DNA of 64,000 bases from NCBI RefSeq assembly GCF_003058165.1, contig NZ_QBUC01000014.1, forward strand, positions 1 through 64,000. Direction: 5' to 3'. The DNA comes from Paenisporosarcina sp. OV554. Its GTDB lineage: Bacteria; Bacillota; Bacilli; Bacillales_A; Planococcaceae. How positions within the stretch are numbered: position 1 is the first letter of the stretch; each line of letters begins with the position of its first letter. The notes under the pieces were generated by a model. The model ran no database searches. It was not told the DNA's origin and saw only the letters and a program-made list of their open reading frames with translations. Below are positions 16,524 through 26,707 of this stretch, piece by piece. Position numbers and translations under genes: made by a program.

Positions 16524-16818
16524 AAAAATCCCCCCATTAACAACAAAACCAAAGATATGCATTTAAAGTTAATATTGCCATATATCTTTGGGGAAATAGA
16601 CAGATAATTTTTCAGAGCTCTACCACATTATAATAGCCTTCCGTTAATATAAAGTTATTCGTCTTTTAACTTCCAAATCCTCCCTCAACCAAATTGATTC
16701 TTATGATAAACAAAAAAATGCTTCTTTTCAAAATGAAATTAATCAACAGTTAAGGTGAATATTCATTTATAATTAATTTTTCATTTTTGGGAGAACAAAT
16801 GAGTCAAGAGGTGGTTTT

Positions 16819-17614
16819 ATGGCAAAATTATTTCATATTCTTGTTATCTTATGTTTGATTTCACCATCCATTATCGATGCCGAACCGGAAACTCCAAGTG
16901 TGAAAGTAGCGTTTATTAAGAATGGATTTTTGTGGATACAAGGAAATGACAAAATAGAAATGGTGACTGATAAAAAAGCATCATACTCTCACCCACCACA
17001 ATGGTCATTCGACGGAAAGATACCCCTTTATCAAAAAGAAGTATCTGAAACAATTAATGAAAATAAGGTGACTCAAAATGAATTATGTATTTATGAGGTA
17101 GAGACAGAAAAGCATCGAAAAATCTTCTATGATCTTGGATTCACGCCAAAGTGGACTTATAACCAAGATTTTCTTGGGTATATAGCTGGAGGTGGACGAA
17201 TTGTATTTGGATTTAAAAATAAAAACCTAAAAGTAACGGAACTACCTGCTTATTTTACTTTTGACCTTACTCCTAAAAACTATGCGGAAATGGGTTTTAC
17301 TTGGGTTGATGATACCTCACTCATTGTTTCGAGGGTAACTGAAAGCGAATGGTCAAATGCTGCGAAAAAGCGGCCGAAACCTTCATTATATTTTTTAACA
17401 CTCACAGGCGAAAACAAATAAAAATTACGACTCCTTCAAAAGATAAGGGGATTTTAAGCCAAATTTTTTACCTTCAATTAATAAAATAACCTGGATAAGA
17501 AGAAGTGATATTGGTTCTGTAAAAGGTGATTTGTGGATAGCTGATCCGAATGGAAGAAATGCAAGAGTATGGATACGCGATGTTGAGGAATATAGCTTTT
17601 TTCCATCACAGTAA
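16819..17614 (+). pseudogene. TolB-like beta-propeller protein, frame-broken at C-terminus
   Basis: The intact frame to 17421 gives a signal peptide (LFHILVILCLISPSIIDA) and beta-propeller blades (SYSHPPQWSFDGKIPLY, DLGFTPKWTYNQDFLGYIAG). The coding signal continues past the stop in two other frames: KITTPSKDK, then FKPNFLPSINKITWIRRSD, then GDLWIADPNGRNARVWIRD, stopping at 17614. The shifts lie near an A-run at about 17418 and a GGGG at about 17450. The lost third contains the last blade with the DLWIADPNG motif typical of TolB-like proteins. AGAGGTGG precedes the ATG. Confidence 0.75.
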
Positions 17615-17663
17615 TTTGAGTGATTTAACTCCTTCCCCATGAATAGCAGAGTTAATATGCATC

Positions 17664-17704
17664 AAGAAAATCCCACCTGCCTAAACGACAAGTGGGATTT
17701 TCTT
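17664..17704. terminator. Bidirectional terminator after argH
   Basis: AAGAAAATCCCAC (17664-17676) and GTGGGATTTTCTT (17692-17704) form a perfect 13-bp stem. It ends the argGH transcript on the minus strand. Confidence 0.9.
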
Positions 17705-17709
17705 GATTG

Positions 17710-19080
17710 TTATAAAAGTGTTTTAGCTTTCTCTATTTGTAAACGAACTTGATCAAACCCTGTTCCGCCCAGGGAATTGCGTCGCTTAACTGCGGAAACT
17801 GGTGACATTACGTCAAAAATATCATCTTCAATTAAGTGACTAGCTTCTTGTAAGTCTTCAAGTGTTAAGTCTAACAAGTAAATCTTACGCTGAATACAAA
17901 GGAAAACTAGCTTCCCCGTCACTTCATGTGCTTCGCGGAATGGCATACCTTTTGTCGCTAAATAATCTGCGAGTTCTGTGGCATTTGAAAAGTCTTGATG
18001 TACTGCTTCATTCAATCGTTTCGTATGGATTGTCATCGTGCGAACCATACCTTCGAAAATTTGTAATGATCCATTCAATGTTTGAACAGTGTCGAACATG
18101 CCTTCTTTGTCTTCTTGCATATCTTTGTTATACGTGAGTGGTAAACCTTTTAGCGTGGTTAACAAACTAAATAAGTTTCCGTACACACGACCCGTCTTGC
18201 CGCGAATCAATTCCGCCATATCAGGGTTTTTCTTTTGTGGCATGATGCTAGAGCCTGTGGCGAACGCATCGTCGAGTTCAATAAATTGAAACTCTTGGCT
18301 CGACCACAGGATGATTTCTTCAGCGAAACGAGATAAGTGCATCATCACAAGCGATGCATTACTTAAAAATTCCACGATGAAATCACGGTCACTCACAGCA
18401 TCCATGCTATTTTGGTACACTTGCTCAAACCCGAGATAATTGGCTGCTTTATCGCGGTCAATTGGGAATGTCGTACCTGCGAGTGCACCGGCACCTAGTG
18501 GTGATATATCTATACGTTTAAGCGACTCGGACAAACGTTGCTGATCTCGCTCAAGCATCCAGAAATATGCCATTAAATGATGAGCAAATGAAATGGGTTG
18601 TGCGCGTTGTAAATGGGTGTAGCCAGGTGCAATGGTTTCGACATGTTGCTCAGCTTGATAAAGGATGGCATTCTGAAATGCTTTTATACTGTCTACGATT
18701 TCAGCTACACGATGTTTTAAAAAGAGATGCATATCTGTCGCCACTTGATCATTACGACTGCGACCTGTGTGCAACTTCCCTCCAACTGGACCAATCAATT
18801 CAATAAGTAGCTTTTCTAAATTCAAGTGAATATCTTCGTTTGCAACTTCAAAAACCAATTCATCGTTTGCGGCTTTTTCTTTTAGTTGCTCGAGACCATT
18901 CAAAATAGCAGTTACATCATCTTGTGGTAAAATTTCACAATCACCCAGCATTCTTACGTGAGCGATACTACCCGTCAAATCTTCCATCACGAGTTGTTGA
19001 TCAAAGCCAATGGATGCGCCAAATTCATCGACCCACTGTTCAGCAGACTTTTGAAAGCGACCTCCCCATAGTTTGGTCAT
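17710..19080 (-). CDS. argH: Argininosuccinate lyase
   Basis: 456 residues, full length. It splits argininosuccinate into arginine and fumarate, the last step of arginine synthesis. The superfamily signature is [20 protein letters not shown] at about 280-300 (the flexible catalytic loop with its serine); the [16 protein letters not shown] segment and the TAxH-like [16 protein letters not shown] motif are also present. The start overlaps the argG stop in an ATGA arrangement, indicating translational coupling. It is the distal gene of the argGH operon. Confidence 0.98.
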   Translation of the reverse strand: MTKLWGGRFQKSAEQWVDEFGASIGFDQQLVMEDLTGSIAHVRMLGDCEILPQDDVTAILNGLEQLKEKAANDELVFEVANEDIHLNLEKLLIELIGPVGGKLHTGRSRNDQVATDMHLFLKHRVAEIVDSIKAFQNAILYQAEQHVETIAPGYTHLQRAQPISFAHHLMAYFWMLERDQQRLSESLKRIDISPLGAGALAGTTFPIDRDKAANYLGFEQVYQNSMDAVSDRDFIVEFLSNASLVMMHLSRFAEEIILWSSQEFQFIELDDAFATGSSIMPQKKNPDMAELIRGKTGRVYGNLFSLLTTLKGLPLTYNKDMQEDKEGMFDTVQTLNGSLQIFEGMVRTMTIHTKRLNEAVHQDFSNATELADYLATKGMPFREAHEVTGKLVFLCIQRKIYLLDLTLEDLQEASHLIEDDIFDVMSPVSAVKRRNSLGGTGFDQVRLQIEKAKTLL

Positions 19081-20285
19081 ACTAACACCTTCTTTTCTCC
19101 TTTATTGACCATAGCATGTACTTTTGTTGGAAGACCCCATAACTCAATGAAGCCGACTGCAGATGCATGGTTAAACTCGTCATTAGTAGAATACGTTGCA
19201 AGTTTCTCATCATATAAGGAATTCGGAGATTTACGTCCTTCTACGATTGCATGGCCTTTGAATAATTTCACACGTACAACACCATTTACGTATACTTGAG
19301 TCTCTTTTAAGAATGCTTCAAGAGCAACTTTTAATGGAGAGAACCACAAACCTTCATAAATTAATTCCGTTAATTTTTTCTCAATCACGGGTTTAAAATG
19401 AGCTAGCTCTTTTACCAACGTGATGTCTTCAAGTTCTTTATGTGCTAGCAGTAATGTATGAGCTCCTGGAACTTCATACACTTCACGTGATTTAATACCA
19501 ACTAAACGGTTTTCTACGTGATCGATACGACCCACCCCATGTTTTCCAGCAACCTTATTCACTTCTAAAATCAGTTCAGCTAACGAATATGGAACTCCAT
19601 TTAATTCAGTTGGCACACCGTGATTAAACGTGATTTCAATAATATCTGCTGTATCTGGCGTATTTTCTAATGCTACCGTAATATCATACGCATCTTCTGG
19701 AGGTGTAGCCCAAGGGTCTTCAAGAATGCCACACTCATTTGCGCGGCCCCATAAATTTTGGTCGATTGAGAAAGGACTATCTAAATTTATTGGAATTGGA
19801 ATGTTATTTTTTCTAGCGTACTCAATTTCTTCTTCACGCGACCAACCCCAAGCACGAACAGGTGCAATCACTTCTAATGATGGATCAAGTGAATTAATTG
19901 AAACCTCAAAACGGACTTGGTCATTACCTTTTCCTGTACAACCATGTGCCACAGCTTGTGAACCTGTTTGATGTGCAATTTCGACTAGTTTTTTCGCTAT
20001 TAACGGACGGGATAGTGCAGAAACGAGTGGATATTTATTTTCATACCAAGTATGAGCTTGAAGAGAAATCAATGCGTATTCATTTGCAAATTCTTCTCTT
20101 GCATCAATCATATAACTTTCAACAGCGCCCACTTGGATCGCTTTCTTTTTTATAAACTCTAAATCTTTACCTTCACCAACATCTAAACAAACAGCGATAA
20201 CATCGTATCCTTGTTCTTTTAACCACGGAATTGCCACGGACGTATCTAAACCACCTGAATATGCGAGAACGACTTTTTTATTCAT
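19077..20285 (-). CDS. argG: Argininosuccinate synthase
   Basis: 402 residues. It joins citrulline and aspartate using ATP. The N-terminus [18 protein letters not shown] carries the PP-loop ATP motif; [13 protein letters not shown] and the [20 protein letters not shown] segment are the family's second signature. GGAGG lies upstream of the ATG. First gene of argGH, with a sigma-A-type promoter and ARG-box-like sites directly upstream, so ArgR/AhrC repression by arginine is likely. Confidence 0.98.
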   Translation of the reverse strand: MNKKVVLAYSGGLDTSVAIPWLKEQGYDVIAVCLDVGEGKDLEFIKKKAIQVGAVESYMIDAREEFANEYALISLQAHTWYENKYPLVSALSRPLIAKKLVEIAHQTGSQAVAHGCTGKGNDQVRFEVSINSLDPSLEVIAPVRAWGWSREEEIEYARKNNIPIPINLDSPFSIDQNLWGRANECGILEDPWATPPEDAYDITVALENTPDTADIIEITFNHGVPTELNGVPYSLAELILEVNKVAGKHGVGRIDHVENRLVGIKSREVYEVPGAHTLLLAHKELEDITLVKELAHFKPVIEKKLTELIYEGLWFSPLKVALEAFLKETQVYVNGVVRVKLFKGHAIVEGRKSPNSLYDEKLATYSTNDEFNHASAVGFIELWGLPTKVHAMVNKGEKKVLV

Positions 20286-20302
20286 ATTTCATTCCTCCTG
20301 AA

Positions 20303-20341
20303 TGTATGTTTATTCATTTATTATGAATTAATATACACGAA
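20303..20341 (-). promoter_or_regulatory. ARG-box-like ArgR/AhrC operator sites
   Basis: On the minus strand, AAATGAATAAACATACA (about 20303-20319) resembles the Bacillus ARG-box core ATGAATAAAAAT-CA. A second, inverted site, TGAATTAATATACACGAA, lies at 20324-20341. Both lie between the -10 element and the argG ribosome site, where bound repressor would block transcription. Confidence 0.55.
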
Positions 20342-20369
20342 TAATAACATGGGATAAAAATGTAATCAA
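20341..20369 (-). promoter_or_regulatory. Sigma-A promoter of argGH
   Basis: On the minus strand, TTGATT (20369-20364), a 17-bp spacer and TATTAT (20346-20341) match a vegetative -35/-10 pair. Confidence 0.65.
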
Positions 20370-20404
20370 GTGTATTATCATACATTTTAAAAGTTTAACT
20401 ATTC

Positions 20405-20437
20405 AAAAAAGAGAGCTACCTAATAGGCAACTCTCTT
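20405..20437 (-). terminator. Rho-independent terminator
   Basis: AAGAGAG (20409-20415) and CTCTCTT (20431-20437), with an inner partial stem and a six-T tail on the minus strand. It ends the YqjP-YqjQ transcript before argG. Confidence 0.8.
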
Positions 20438-20443
20438 GAAATA

Positions 20444-21196
20444 CTATTTTTTCATGAAAAAATCTCGACCTACTCGTTCTAGAATTCCTGGCGCCATCCC
20501 GTACACTTTACTCGAAATGCCCATATACCATGGTAAATTCACTTCACGAACTGGACGATTAATAACACGCACGACCGCATTTGAAACTTCCTCCACGGAC
20601 AATAAAAATTTTTTCAATGATGTTTTATATGTTCCCGTAGAATCAGCCAAATCTAGAAATGGAGAATCGATGGGGCCTGGATTAATCGTCGTTACATAAA
20701 TGCCGTACGGTTGTACTTCCATTCGTGTGGCGTTCGCATAGCCTAGAAGCGCATGTTTAGTAGCTGCATAAACAGATGCTTTGGGCGTTGCGATTTTCCC
20801 TGCCTGAGACGCGATATAAATCAAATGTCCTGTTTTACGTTCTATCATACTAGATAAAATCCTACGCGTTAACTTCATGGGTGCCGTTACATTAACGCGC
20901 ATCATCTGTTCAATTTGTTCATCGGTTGTATCGTGTGCTAATGCAAATGTGCCAACTCCTGCAGAAAACACAACAATATCGAGTGCAGGACATTGATTAA
21001 TAACTTTTTCGAGTGAATCTGCTTTAAGTAAGTCTGCTTCGATTGCATGAATGCCCAGCGACTCGAGTTTTTGTAGAGCATCTTTCGATCGACCAGTTGC
21101 ATAAACGATGTAACCAATTGAATGAAGATCTTTAGCAACTTGTAATCCTACACCACTTGTAGCTCCCGTTACCAGGACGTTTTTAGGCTTGTGCAT
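20444..21196 (-). CDS. yqjQ: Short-chain dehydrogenase/reductase (YqjQ-type)
   Basis: About 250 residues from ATG 21196. VLVTGATSGVGLQVA is the TGxxxGxG dinucleotide-binding motif. VFSAGVG stands where the NAG motif normally sits, and SxxYxxxK catalytic residues are present as YIASQAG followed by VYAATKHALLG. NPGPIDSPF follows. A classical SDR with unknown substrate. Its start lies inside the end of the MBL gene (14-bp overlap), as in the B. subtilis yqjP-yqjQ order, and no separate ribosome site is visible, so coupling is likely. An upstream ATG at 21211 is an alternative start. Confidence 0.88.
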   Translation of the reverse strand: MHKPKNVLVTGATSGVGLQVAKDLHSIGYIVYATGRSKDALQKLESLGIHAIEADLLKADSLEKVINQCPALDIVVFSAGVGTFALAHDTTDEQIEQMMRVNVTAPMKLTRRILSSMIERKTGHLIYIASQAGKIATPKASVYAATKHALLGYANATRMEVQPYGIYVTTINPGPIDSPFLDLADSTGTYKTSLKKFLLSVEEVSNAVVRVINRPVREVNLPWYMGISSKVYGMAPGILERVGRDFFMKK

Positions 21197-22127
21197 AAGA
21201 AAATACACCATTTTGATCGCGTGATTCAATTGCGAGACCTTCCGCAAGTAGGTAATCCACTTGCCCAATCGTTTCTGAAAGCGTCAATCCGAGTTCTTTT
21301 TCATAGACACTTGGAAATAGTTTCTGAGTAATTTCAAAAATGGTCAGTGGTTGCTGTCCAATCATAGCATGTACTTTCATTGCTCGATCACGTTGTCTTT
21401 CTAAACGATGGACAACCAATTCATGAACATTATAGACTTCATTTCCATGACCACTATAAATTTTTTCAACCGGCATTGTTAACACTTTTCTAAGCGATTC
21501 GTTGTATTGAAGCATCGCCTGAGGTCGTCCAGCACTCGGATCTAATGGTGGTTCAATTAATGGGTTTGAGGAAATTTTCTCTAATATATGGTCTCCACCA
21601 ATCATCTCTCTGTTTTCAGCATGCCAAAATGAAATATGGCTTTGGGCATGACCGAGTGTTTCTATGATACTCCAACCCGGATGTCCCGGAAGTAAGTCAC
21701 CTTCTTCAAGCGTAGCGTCTAGCGGACGATTGCCGAGGTATGACACAGGACGTTTCATTTTCTCTACCCACGAGTGATATTTTTTAGGAACACCTTCTTC
21801 TATTAATCGCTCTAAATAAAATTCATCATGGTAGGCAAAAAAGGCAGGATCACGTGTTAACCATAAATCATTGTAGACATGCCCATGTACTTTGGCTTGT
21901 GGAAACGCATCAATCCAGCCCGCATGGTCAGGATGATGATGTGTCAAAAAGACTTGTTCAATATCACTAAAAGTATAACCAGCTTCTTTTATTCCGCGTT
22001 CTAATGCTTCGTATGCTTCAGGTGTTTTAGGACCTGCATCAATTAATGATAAGGAATCTCCTTTTAATAAATAGGCATTTACGTCACCTACAGCAAATGG
22101 TGTAGGTATTATTAGTTTATGTATCAT
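21183..22127 (-). CDS. yqjP: Metallo-beta-lactamase-fold hydrolase (YqjP-type)
   Basis: 314 residues. FLTHHHPDHAGWIDAF at about 62-77 is the HxHxDH metal motif. Further ligands are in LGHAQSHISF and GGDHIL, and GHGNEV closes the site. The C-terminal winged-helix-like tail (LTIFEITQKLFP) is as in LACTB2-like family members. The binuclear metal hydrolase fold is certain; the substrate is not known. First gene of a pair with the SDR, divergent from proC. Confidence 0.9.
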   Translation of the reverse strand: MIHKLIIPTPFAVGDVNAYLLKGDSLSLIDAGPKTPEAYEALERGIKEAGYTFSDIEQVFLTHHHPDHAGWIDAFPQAKVHGHVYNDLWLTRDPAFFAYHDEFYLERLIEEGVPKKYHSWVEKMKRPVSYLGNRPLDATLEEGDLLPGHPGWSIIETLGHAQSHISFWHAENREMIGGDHILEKISSNPLIEPPLDPSAGRPQAMLQYNESLRKVLTMPVEKIYSGHGNEVYNVHELVVHRLERQRDRAMKVHAMIGQQPLTIFEITQKLFPSVYEKELGLTLSETIGQVDYLLAEGLAIESRDQNGVFSYAQA

Positions 22128-22287
22128 TTCGCATTCTCCTTAAAATGAATCACTATTCACTCCATTGTACAAGTTTTCTCTGTTCTCGTCACGTTTCCAA
22201 GTAATTTAGAGTATTGTAATAGAAGAAAATTGGTTAGTTGCAACCAAATCATGGTTCCTCCTAGTCTAATAAAGGATTTATTTTTAG

Positions 22288-22317
22288 TTGACATTTCTTG
22301 GTCCGGAAGTCTATAAT
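22288..22317 (+). promoter_or_regulatory. Sigma-A promoter of proC leader
   Basis: TTGACA (22288-22293) and TATAAT (22312-22317) are perfect consensus hexamers with an 18-bp spacer. They lie upstream of the T-box leader. Confidence 0.8.
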
Positions 22318-22344
22318 TTCACTAATTTAGAAAGTTCAAGCTTT

Positions 22345-22572
22345 GATAAAGACTAGTAATTGTGTTGAAGGAAAGAAGAGAGTGTGCCCACCGGCTGAAA
22401 GGCACACTTCCCACTCACATGATGAACCTACTTTGGAGCTGCCATGTAAACATGGCCGTGCCTTCACGATATGAAGGAACAAGTTGTGCTCACTAGCTGG
22501 GCAAAACAAGGTGGTACCGCGGAAACATGCGTTTTCGTCCTTTTATTAGGACGAGAGCGCATGTTTTTACGT
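22345..22572 (+). ncRNA. Proline T-box riboswitch
   Basis: A T-box leader. The hallmark AAGGTGGTACCGCGG lies at 22508-22522. It is followed by a terminator hairpin: AAACATGCG (22523-22531) with CGTCC pairs with GGACG and CGCATGTTT (22558-22566), then a short T-run. Upstream are the GTGTGCC/GGCACAC arm, the GCCATG/CATGGC stem (22441-22456) and the CCTTCA/TGAAGG stem (22461-22477). The specifier loop reads GAACCTAC, placing CCT, a proline codon, at 22427-22429. Uncharged tRNA-Pro should stabilise the antiterminator and turn on proC, as established for B. subtilis pro genes. Confidence 0.93.
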
Positions 22573-22599
22573 TTTAGAATAGAAAAAGGAGGAGTATCA

Positions 22600-23415
22600 A
22601 TGAAAACGATTGTATTTGTTGGAGCGGGTTCTATGGCACAGGCGATGATTCATGGCTGGATGAAAGAGGCAACAGTTGCCCCGGAAAACGTTTATGTCAT
22701 GAACAAATCAGATCAAGAAAAATTGGCTTCTCTTAACGAAACATATGGAGTACAGCTTGTTTGTGAAAAAAAAGAAATCTTAAAAACAGCCGATTTGGTT
22801 ATATTGGCGATGAAACCAAAAGATGTTCAAGCAGGCATGAACTCGATTGCTACATACTTACCAACAACAGCTGTTGTCTTGTCCATACTTGCGGGTGTGC
22901 CAATGAATACCATCGAGCAAGGGCTTGGCAAGCGTCCAATTGCCCGTTGTATGCCAAACACATCTGCCACTATTGGGATGTCAGCTAGTGCTATAGCTTG
23001 GAATGAAAGAATGGAAAGCAATGATAAAACTGAAATCATTGAACTACTGAAGACCATTGGATCAGTAATCGAAGTAGAAGAAGATGAATTACATGTGATT
23101 ACTGCCTTGTCAGGAAGTGGACCTGCATATGTATATTACTTCGTTGAAGCATTCGAAAAAGCGGCTGTTGCAAGTGGGCTTTCAGCACAAGTAGCAAGAA
23201 ACCTGCTAGTTCAAACAATCGCTGGATCAGCAGAAATGTTGAAACAATCAAATGAAACTCCTTCCACGCTTCGAAAACAAGTAACCAGTCCAGGCGGGAC
23301 AACAGAAGCTGGCATTGAAGCTTTACAAAATAGTGGCTTCTCTGACATGCTTGCTCGTTGTTTAAATGACGCGGAAACACGTTCACGAGAACTCGGAAAG
23401 CGTTATATAAAGTAA
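22600..23415 (+). CDS. proC: Pyrroline-5-carboxylate reductase
   Basis: 271 residues. It reduces pyrroline-5-carboxylate to proline, the last step of proline synthesis. The N-terminal Rossmann motif is VFVGAGSMAQAMIHGW; LSGSGPAYVYYFVEA and the signature LRKQVTSPGGTTEAGIEAL near the C-terminus identify ProC. AGGAGG lies upstream of ATG 22600; a longer open frame to 22471 runs through the T-box and is not translated. By position next to yqjP it corresponds to B. subtilis proI. A perfect terminator follows. Confidence 0.97.
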   Translation: MKTIVFVGAGSMAQAMIHGWMKEATVAPENVYVMNKSDQEKLASLNETYGVQLVCEKKEILKTADLVILAMKPKDVQAGMNSIATYLPTTAVVLSILAGVPMNTIEQGLGKRPIARCMPNTSATIGMSASAIAWNERMESNDKTEIIELLKTIGSVIEVEEDELHVITALSGSGPAYVYYFVEAFEKAAVASGLSAQVARNLLVQTIAGSAEMLKQSNETPSTLRKQVTSPGGTTEAGIEALQNSGFSDMLARCLNDAETRSRELGKRYIK

Positions 23416-23430
23416 ATAGTAATACAATCA

Positions 23431-23461
23431 AAAAAGGACCGAGAGAATCGGTCCTTTTTTT
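23431..23461. terminator. Bidirectional terminator between proC and speD
   Basis: AAAAAGGACCGA (23431-23442) and TCGGTCCTTTTT (23448-23459) form a perfect stem with loop GAGAA and T-runs on both strands. Confidence 0.92.
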
Positions 23462-23515
23462 GTAGTACGTAATGAATTCGAAAATTGCCTTCCTAAAGGA
23501 AACAACTCAGAATAC

Positions 23516-24322
23516 TCATGACATATTTTTCGCGTAAAAAATTTCATCCATTTCTTTTTTAAGCTTCTTGGTAATGGAAATTTTCTCATCTTCTGATAAC
23601 TGGTCTTCTGTATAGCCAAATAAGTAGTTATTTAAATCAAACTTCTTTAGCTTACATTTTGTATGAAAAATATTTTCTTGATAAACATTTACATCAATCA
23701 TTTCAAAATTTTCCTCTAAGTCTTCAGGGATATAGTTTTGAATAGAATTAATTTCGTGATCAATGAACAACTTATGCCCCTTAACATCTCTCGTAAAGCC
23801 GCGGACTCGATAATCCATCACCATGACATCTGTCTCAAATGAATGGATTAAGAAATTTAACGCTTTTAATGGAGATATTTCTCCACACGTTGAAATATCA
23901 ATATCAGCACGGAACGTACTAATACCTTCATCAGGGTGATATTCAGGGTATGTATGGACAGTTATATGACTCTTATCTAAATGACCAACAACCGCATCTG
24001 GAAAAGGTCCTGGTGACTCTTGAAAAGATTCCATCGGCGATTCATCAACTGGACCTTCTGAAACTAGGATGGTTACACTAGCTCCTTGTGGCTCATAATC
24101 TTGCTTAGCAATATTTAAAATGTTAGCTTCGATAATGTCAGTCACTTTAGTTAAAATGCTTGTTAAGCGCTCAGCATTATATTGATCATCAATATATTTA
24201 ATATAAGCTTCACGTTCTTCTTTAGTTCGTGTGTAACATATATCATACATATTAAAACTTAAAGACTTTGTCAAATTATTAAAACCATGTAATTCAATTC
24301 GTTGCTTAGGAGTTAAACTCAT
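23516..24322 (-). CDS. speD: S-adenosylmethionine decarboxylase proenzyme
   Basis: 268 residues, the long E. coli-type SpeD rather than the short (about 125 aa) type of B. subtilis. It makes the aminopropyl donor for spermidine. The [13 protein letters not shown] segment contains the self-cleavage site: Ser118 becomes the pyruvoyl cofactor. STCGEISPL (Cys146) is the conserved proton donor. No speE or speA lies beside it. It stands alone between proC and namA, a position occupied by other genes in B. subtilis. Confidence 0.95.
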   Translation of the reverse strand: MSLTPKQRIELHGFNNLTKSLSFNMYDICYTRTKEEREAYIKYIDDQYNAERLTSILTKVTDIIEANILNIAKQDYEPQGASVTILVSEGPVDESPMESFQESPGPFPDAVVGHLDKSHITVHTYPEYHPDEGISTFRADIDISTCGEISPLKALNFLIHSFETDVMVMDYRVRGFTRDVKGHKLFIDHEINSIQNYIPEDLEENFEMIDVNVYQENIFHTKCKLKKFDLNNYLFGYTEDQLSEDEKISITKKLKKEMDEIFYAKNMS

Positions 24323-24651
24323 TATTGGATCCCCTTTATCTTCTAAAAAATAGTTTTTGAATAATTATTGCTTAAAGACATTTTATTCCTTCAAAATGGA
24401 CTATCTCCACTGCCTTTATTTTCCCACAAAACCCTTGTTATGAAACATCGAATAAAGATAATTATTCTTATCAAGATTCATCGGTGTTCATACCCTTATG
24501 TAAATTAACCATATCATAATTGTTTCGATGGAGGCAACTTGCCAACTTTGGAAGCATTAAAAGAAACATTTTGTCAAGAGAGCTCGAGAAGCGCTATGTT
24601 TAGGGTAAGTTGTTATACTACTTCATATACATAAAAGGAGGAGTTAATTAA
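24323..24651. other. speD-namA divergent intergenic region
   Basis: Carries the divergent promoters and a GATAATTATTCTTATC palindrome-like stretch at about 24456-24471. A short frame, TTG at 24539 to TAA at 24634 (31 codons, PTLEALKETFCQESSR), has GGAGG 4 bases before it and stops immediately before the namA ribosome site. It may be a leader peptide or chance. Confidence 0.35.
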
Positions 24652-25668
24652 ATGGCTAAGTTATTTGATGAATATACTATTAAAGATGTAACCTTTAAAA
24701 ACCGTATCGTTATGGCGCCTATGTGCCAGTATTCAAGCCACAACAAAGATGGTCAAGTAGAAGATTGGCACCGTATCCATTACCCAACTCGAGCAGTCGG
24801 CCAAGTGGGATTAATTATTTTGGAAGCAACGGCTGTCCAACCTGAGGGTCGAATATCTTCAGAGGATTTAGGAATATGGAGTGACGATCATACAAAAGGG
24901 TTAACAGAACTCGTCAAATTAATGAAACTAAATGGCGCAAAAACTGGGATACAACTTGCCCATGCTGGTAGAAAAGCTACAGTGGATGGTGATATCTTTG
25001 CCCCTTCCCCTCTAGCGTTTAACGAGCAATATAAAACGCCAAACGAAATGACAAAAGAAGATATTGCCAATACAGTTAAAGCCTTTAAGGAAGCAACCGT
25101 ACGTGTAATTGAAGCTGGATTTGATGTTATTGAACTACATGGCGCCCATGGTTATTTAATTAATGAATTCTTATCTCCATTAACGAATAAACGCACGGAT
25201 GAATATGGTGGCAGCGAAGAAAATCGTTACCGCATGCTACGTGAAATTATTGATGCAGTTCGTACTATTTGGGAAGGTCCATTATTCGTTCGTATTTCTG
25301 CTTTCGAATACACTGAAGGTGGCTTGACTCCAGAAGGTTTTGTTACGATGACAAAATGGATGAAAGAACAAGACGTAGATTTAGTCGATGTGAGTTCAGG
25401 TGCTAATGTCCCTGCTAAGATTGATTCTTACCCAGGGTATCAAGTGAAGTTCTCTGAAACGATTAAACATGATACACCAATCGCAACTGGGGCAGTCGGT
25501 ATGATCACTTCACCCCTACAAGCAGAAGAAATCTTGAAAAATGACCGTGCAGACTTAATTTTCCTTGCACGTGAATTGCTTCGCGATCCTTACTGGGCTT
25601 ACCGTGCAGCTAAAGAATTGCGTACAGAAATTAAATCCCCTGTTCAATATGAACGTGGTTGGTTATAA
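24652..25668 (+). CDS. namA: NADPH dehydrogenase NamA (old yellow enzyme)
   Basis: 338 residues. An FMN-dependent ene-reductase of the YqjM class. [10 protein letters not shown] near residue 25 carries the YqjM-type cysteine and tyrosine that tune the flavin. [16 protein letters not shown] and [17 protein letters not shown] are the TIM-barrel FMN/substrate signatures; [10 protein letters not shown] and [11 protein letters not shown] complete the set. Strong GGAGG upstream. It reduces activated C=C bonds in electrophiles and nitro compounds. In B. subtilis yqjM is close to rnz and proI; here an island of about 18 kb follows. Confidence 0.97.
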   Translation: MAKLFDEYTIKDVTFKNRIVMAPMCQYSSHNKDGQVEDWHRIHYPTRAVGQVGLIILEATAVQPEGRISSEDLGIWSDDHTKGLTELVKLMKLNGAKTGIQLAHAGRKATVDGDIFAPSPLAFNEQYKTPNEMTKEDIANTVKAFKEATVRVIEAGFDVIELHGAHGYLINEFLSPLTNKRTDEYGGSEENRYRMLREIIDAVRTIWEGPLFVRISAFEYTEGGLTPEGFVTMTKWMKEQDVDLVDVSSGANVPAKIDSYPGYQVKFSETIKHDTPIATGAVGMITSPLQAEEILKNDRADLIFLARELLRDPYWAYRAAKELRTEIKSPVQYERGWL

Positions 25669-25696
25669 GTCAAATATATATCACAAATAAATCATT

Positions 25697-25728
25697 AAAA
25701 AAAGGACCGTTTCCTCGGTCCTTTTTTT
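25697..25728. terminator. Bidirectional terminator after namA
   Basis: AAAAAGGACCG and CGGTCCTTTTT form a perfect stem with a TTTCCT-type loop and T-runs on both strands. Confidence 0.9.
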
Positions 25729-25810
25729 CGTCTAATTCATTTTTCATTCCTCTATTAAAATCCCAAGTTCTTTCTTGAGTAACAATTCGATAGATATCCA
25801 TTACGTAATA

Positions 25811-26656
25811 TTATTCAGCTGTAAATGTATAAGTTGACATTGGTTTGATTGCGGTTGTAATAATAGCAGACTCTAATAAATTTATTTGAGATTTAATTAG
25901 AGTAGCCATTTTGGCAGGCATATTCTCTACCGTCTTTAGCTCTTCATGGAAATTGGCTAATACTTGTTCAATTTCCCATTTCCCGTCCTGTAACTCAGGT
26001 GAGTTTATCGATTTTTCGGCTGTAATATCCCATCCTGCACTTTCAGCAATTTTTCTAATATCCTGTGGTGTAAACAATGTTCGTACATTCGAAAGGCTAG
26101 ACGTTTTAAAACACTCATATTGCGCTTGTATAAGAACTGATAAAAAGTGAGGGTATTGTTCAACAGATTTAATTCCTGAATCCCACTCTGCAAAACATAG
26201 CTTGTTCCCCCATCTCCTCAATTTCTTTAGTATGTCATGAAGTTCTTCAGCAGATTTCAAATACCATGAACTATGAGATAATATAATCGAATCAAAATAA
26301 TTTTCTGGGAATTCGATTGATGGTGATAATATATCCATGTCAAAATCGATTTTAATTCGATTGCCAATATGAGATTTCTTTAAATAGTTAATTGATTCAC
26401 CTAATGTTAATGGACTTCCATAATCAGGTGAAGCAATATCAATCCCATGAACAATGCCTTTTTCTCCAACCAAAAAGGCCAAAACCGCGGTAGTGTCTCC
26501 CTGTCCGCAGCCAATTTCTAACACCTTGAACCCTTTCTTAATACCCCAGAAGTCAGCAAGTTTTAATCTGTGTTCAGTCTGTACTTTTTGTATATTGATA
26601 TCGCCTGAACTTGTCGGCATACAGTCTACAACTTCATCTATAATATTTGCACTCAT
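25811..26656 (-). CDS. Class I SAM-dependent methyltransferase
   Basis: About 281 residues from ATG 26656 (GTGAGGAG lies upstream; the GTG five codons earlier is part of that site). FKVLEIGCGQGDTTAVLAF at about 45-63 is SAM motif I, GIVHGIDIASPDYGS motif II, and YFDSIILSHSSWYLKS motif IV/post-II with a tryptophan-tyrosine pair. The C-terminal half is helical. The substrate cannot be deduced; small-molecule methylation is typical of this group. First gene of the accessory island after namA, on the opposite strand. Confidence 0.88.
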   Translation of the reverse strand: MSANIIDEVVDCMPTSSGDINIQKVQTEHRLKLADFWGIKKGFKVLEIGCGQGDTTAVLAFLVGEKGIVHGIDIASPDYGSPLTLGESINYLKKSHIGNRIKIDFDMDILSPSIEFPENYFDSIILSHSSWYLKSAEELHDILKKLRRWGNKLCFAEWDSGIKSVEQYPHFLSVLIQAQYECFKTSSLSNVRTLFTPQDIRKIAESAGWDITAEKSINSPELQDGKWEIEQVLANFHEELKTVENMPAKMATLIKSQINLLESAIITTAIKPMSTYTFTAE

Positions 26657-26707
26657 TATGTTACTCCTCACAATTCTTACATCCGATGATAAAATTTATT
26701 GAAAATA

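Noticed and set aside
22471-22599. N-terminal extension of proC by 43 codons
   Set aside because: It runs through the T-box antiterminator and terminator; AGGAGG and the ProC N-terminus place the start at 22600.
24456-24471. Fur-box-like GATAATTATTCTTATC
   Set aside because: Only part of the 19-bp consensus matches, and neither speD nor namA is an expected iron-regulated gene.
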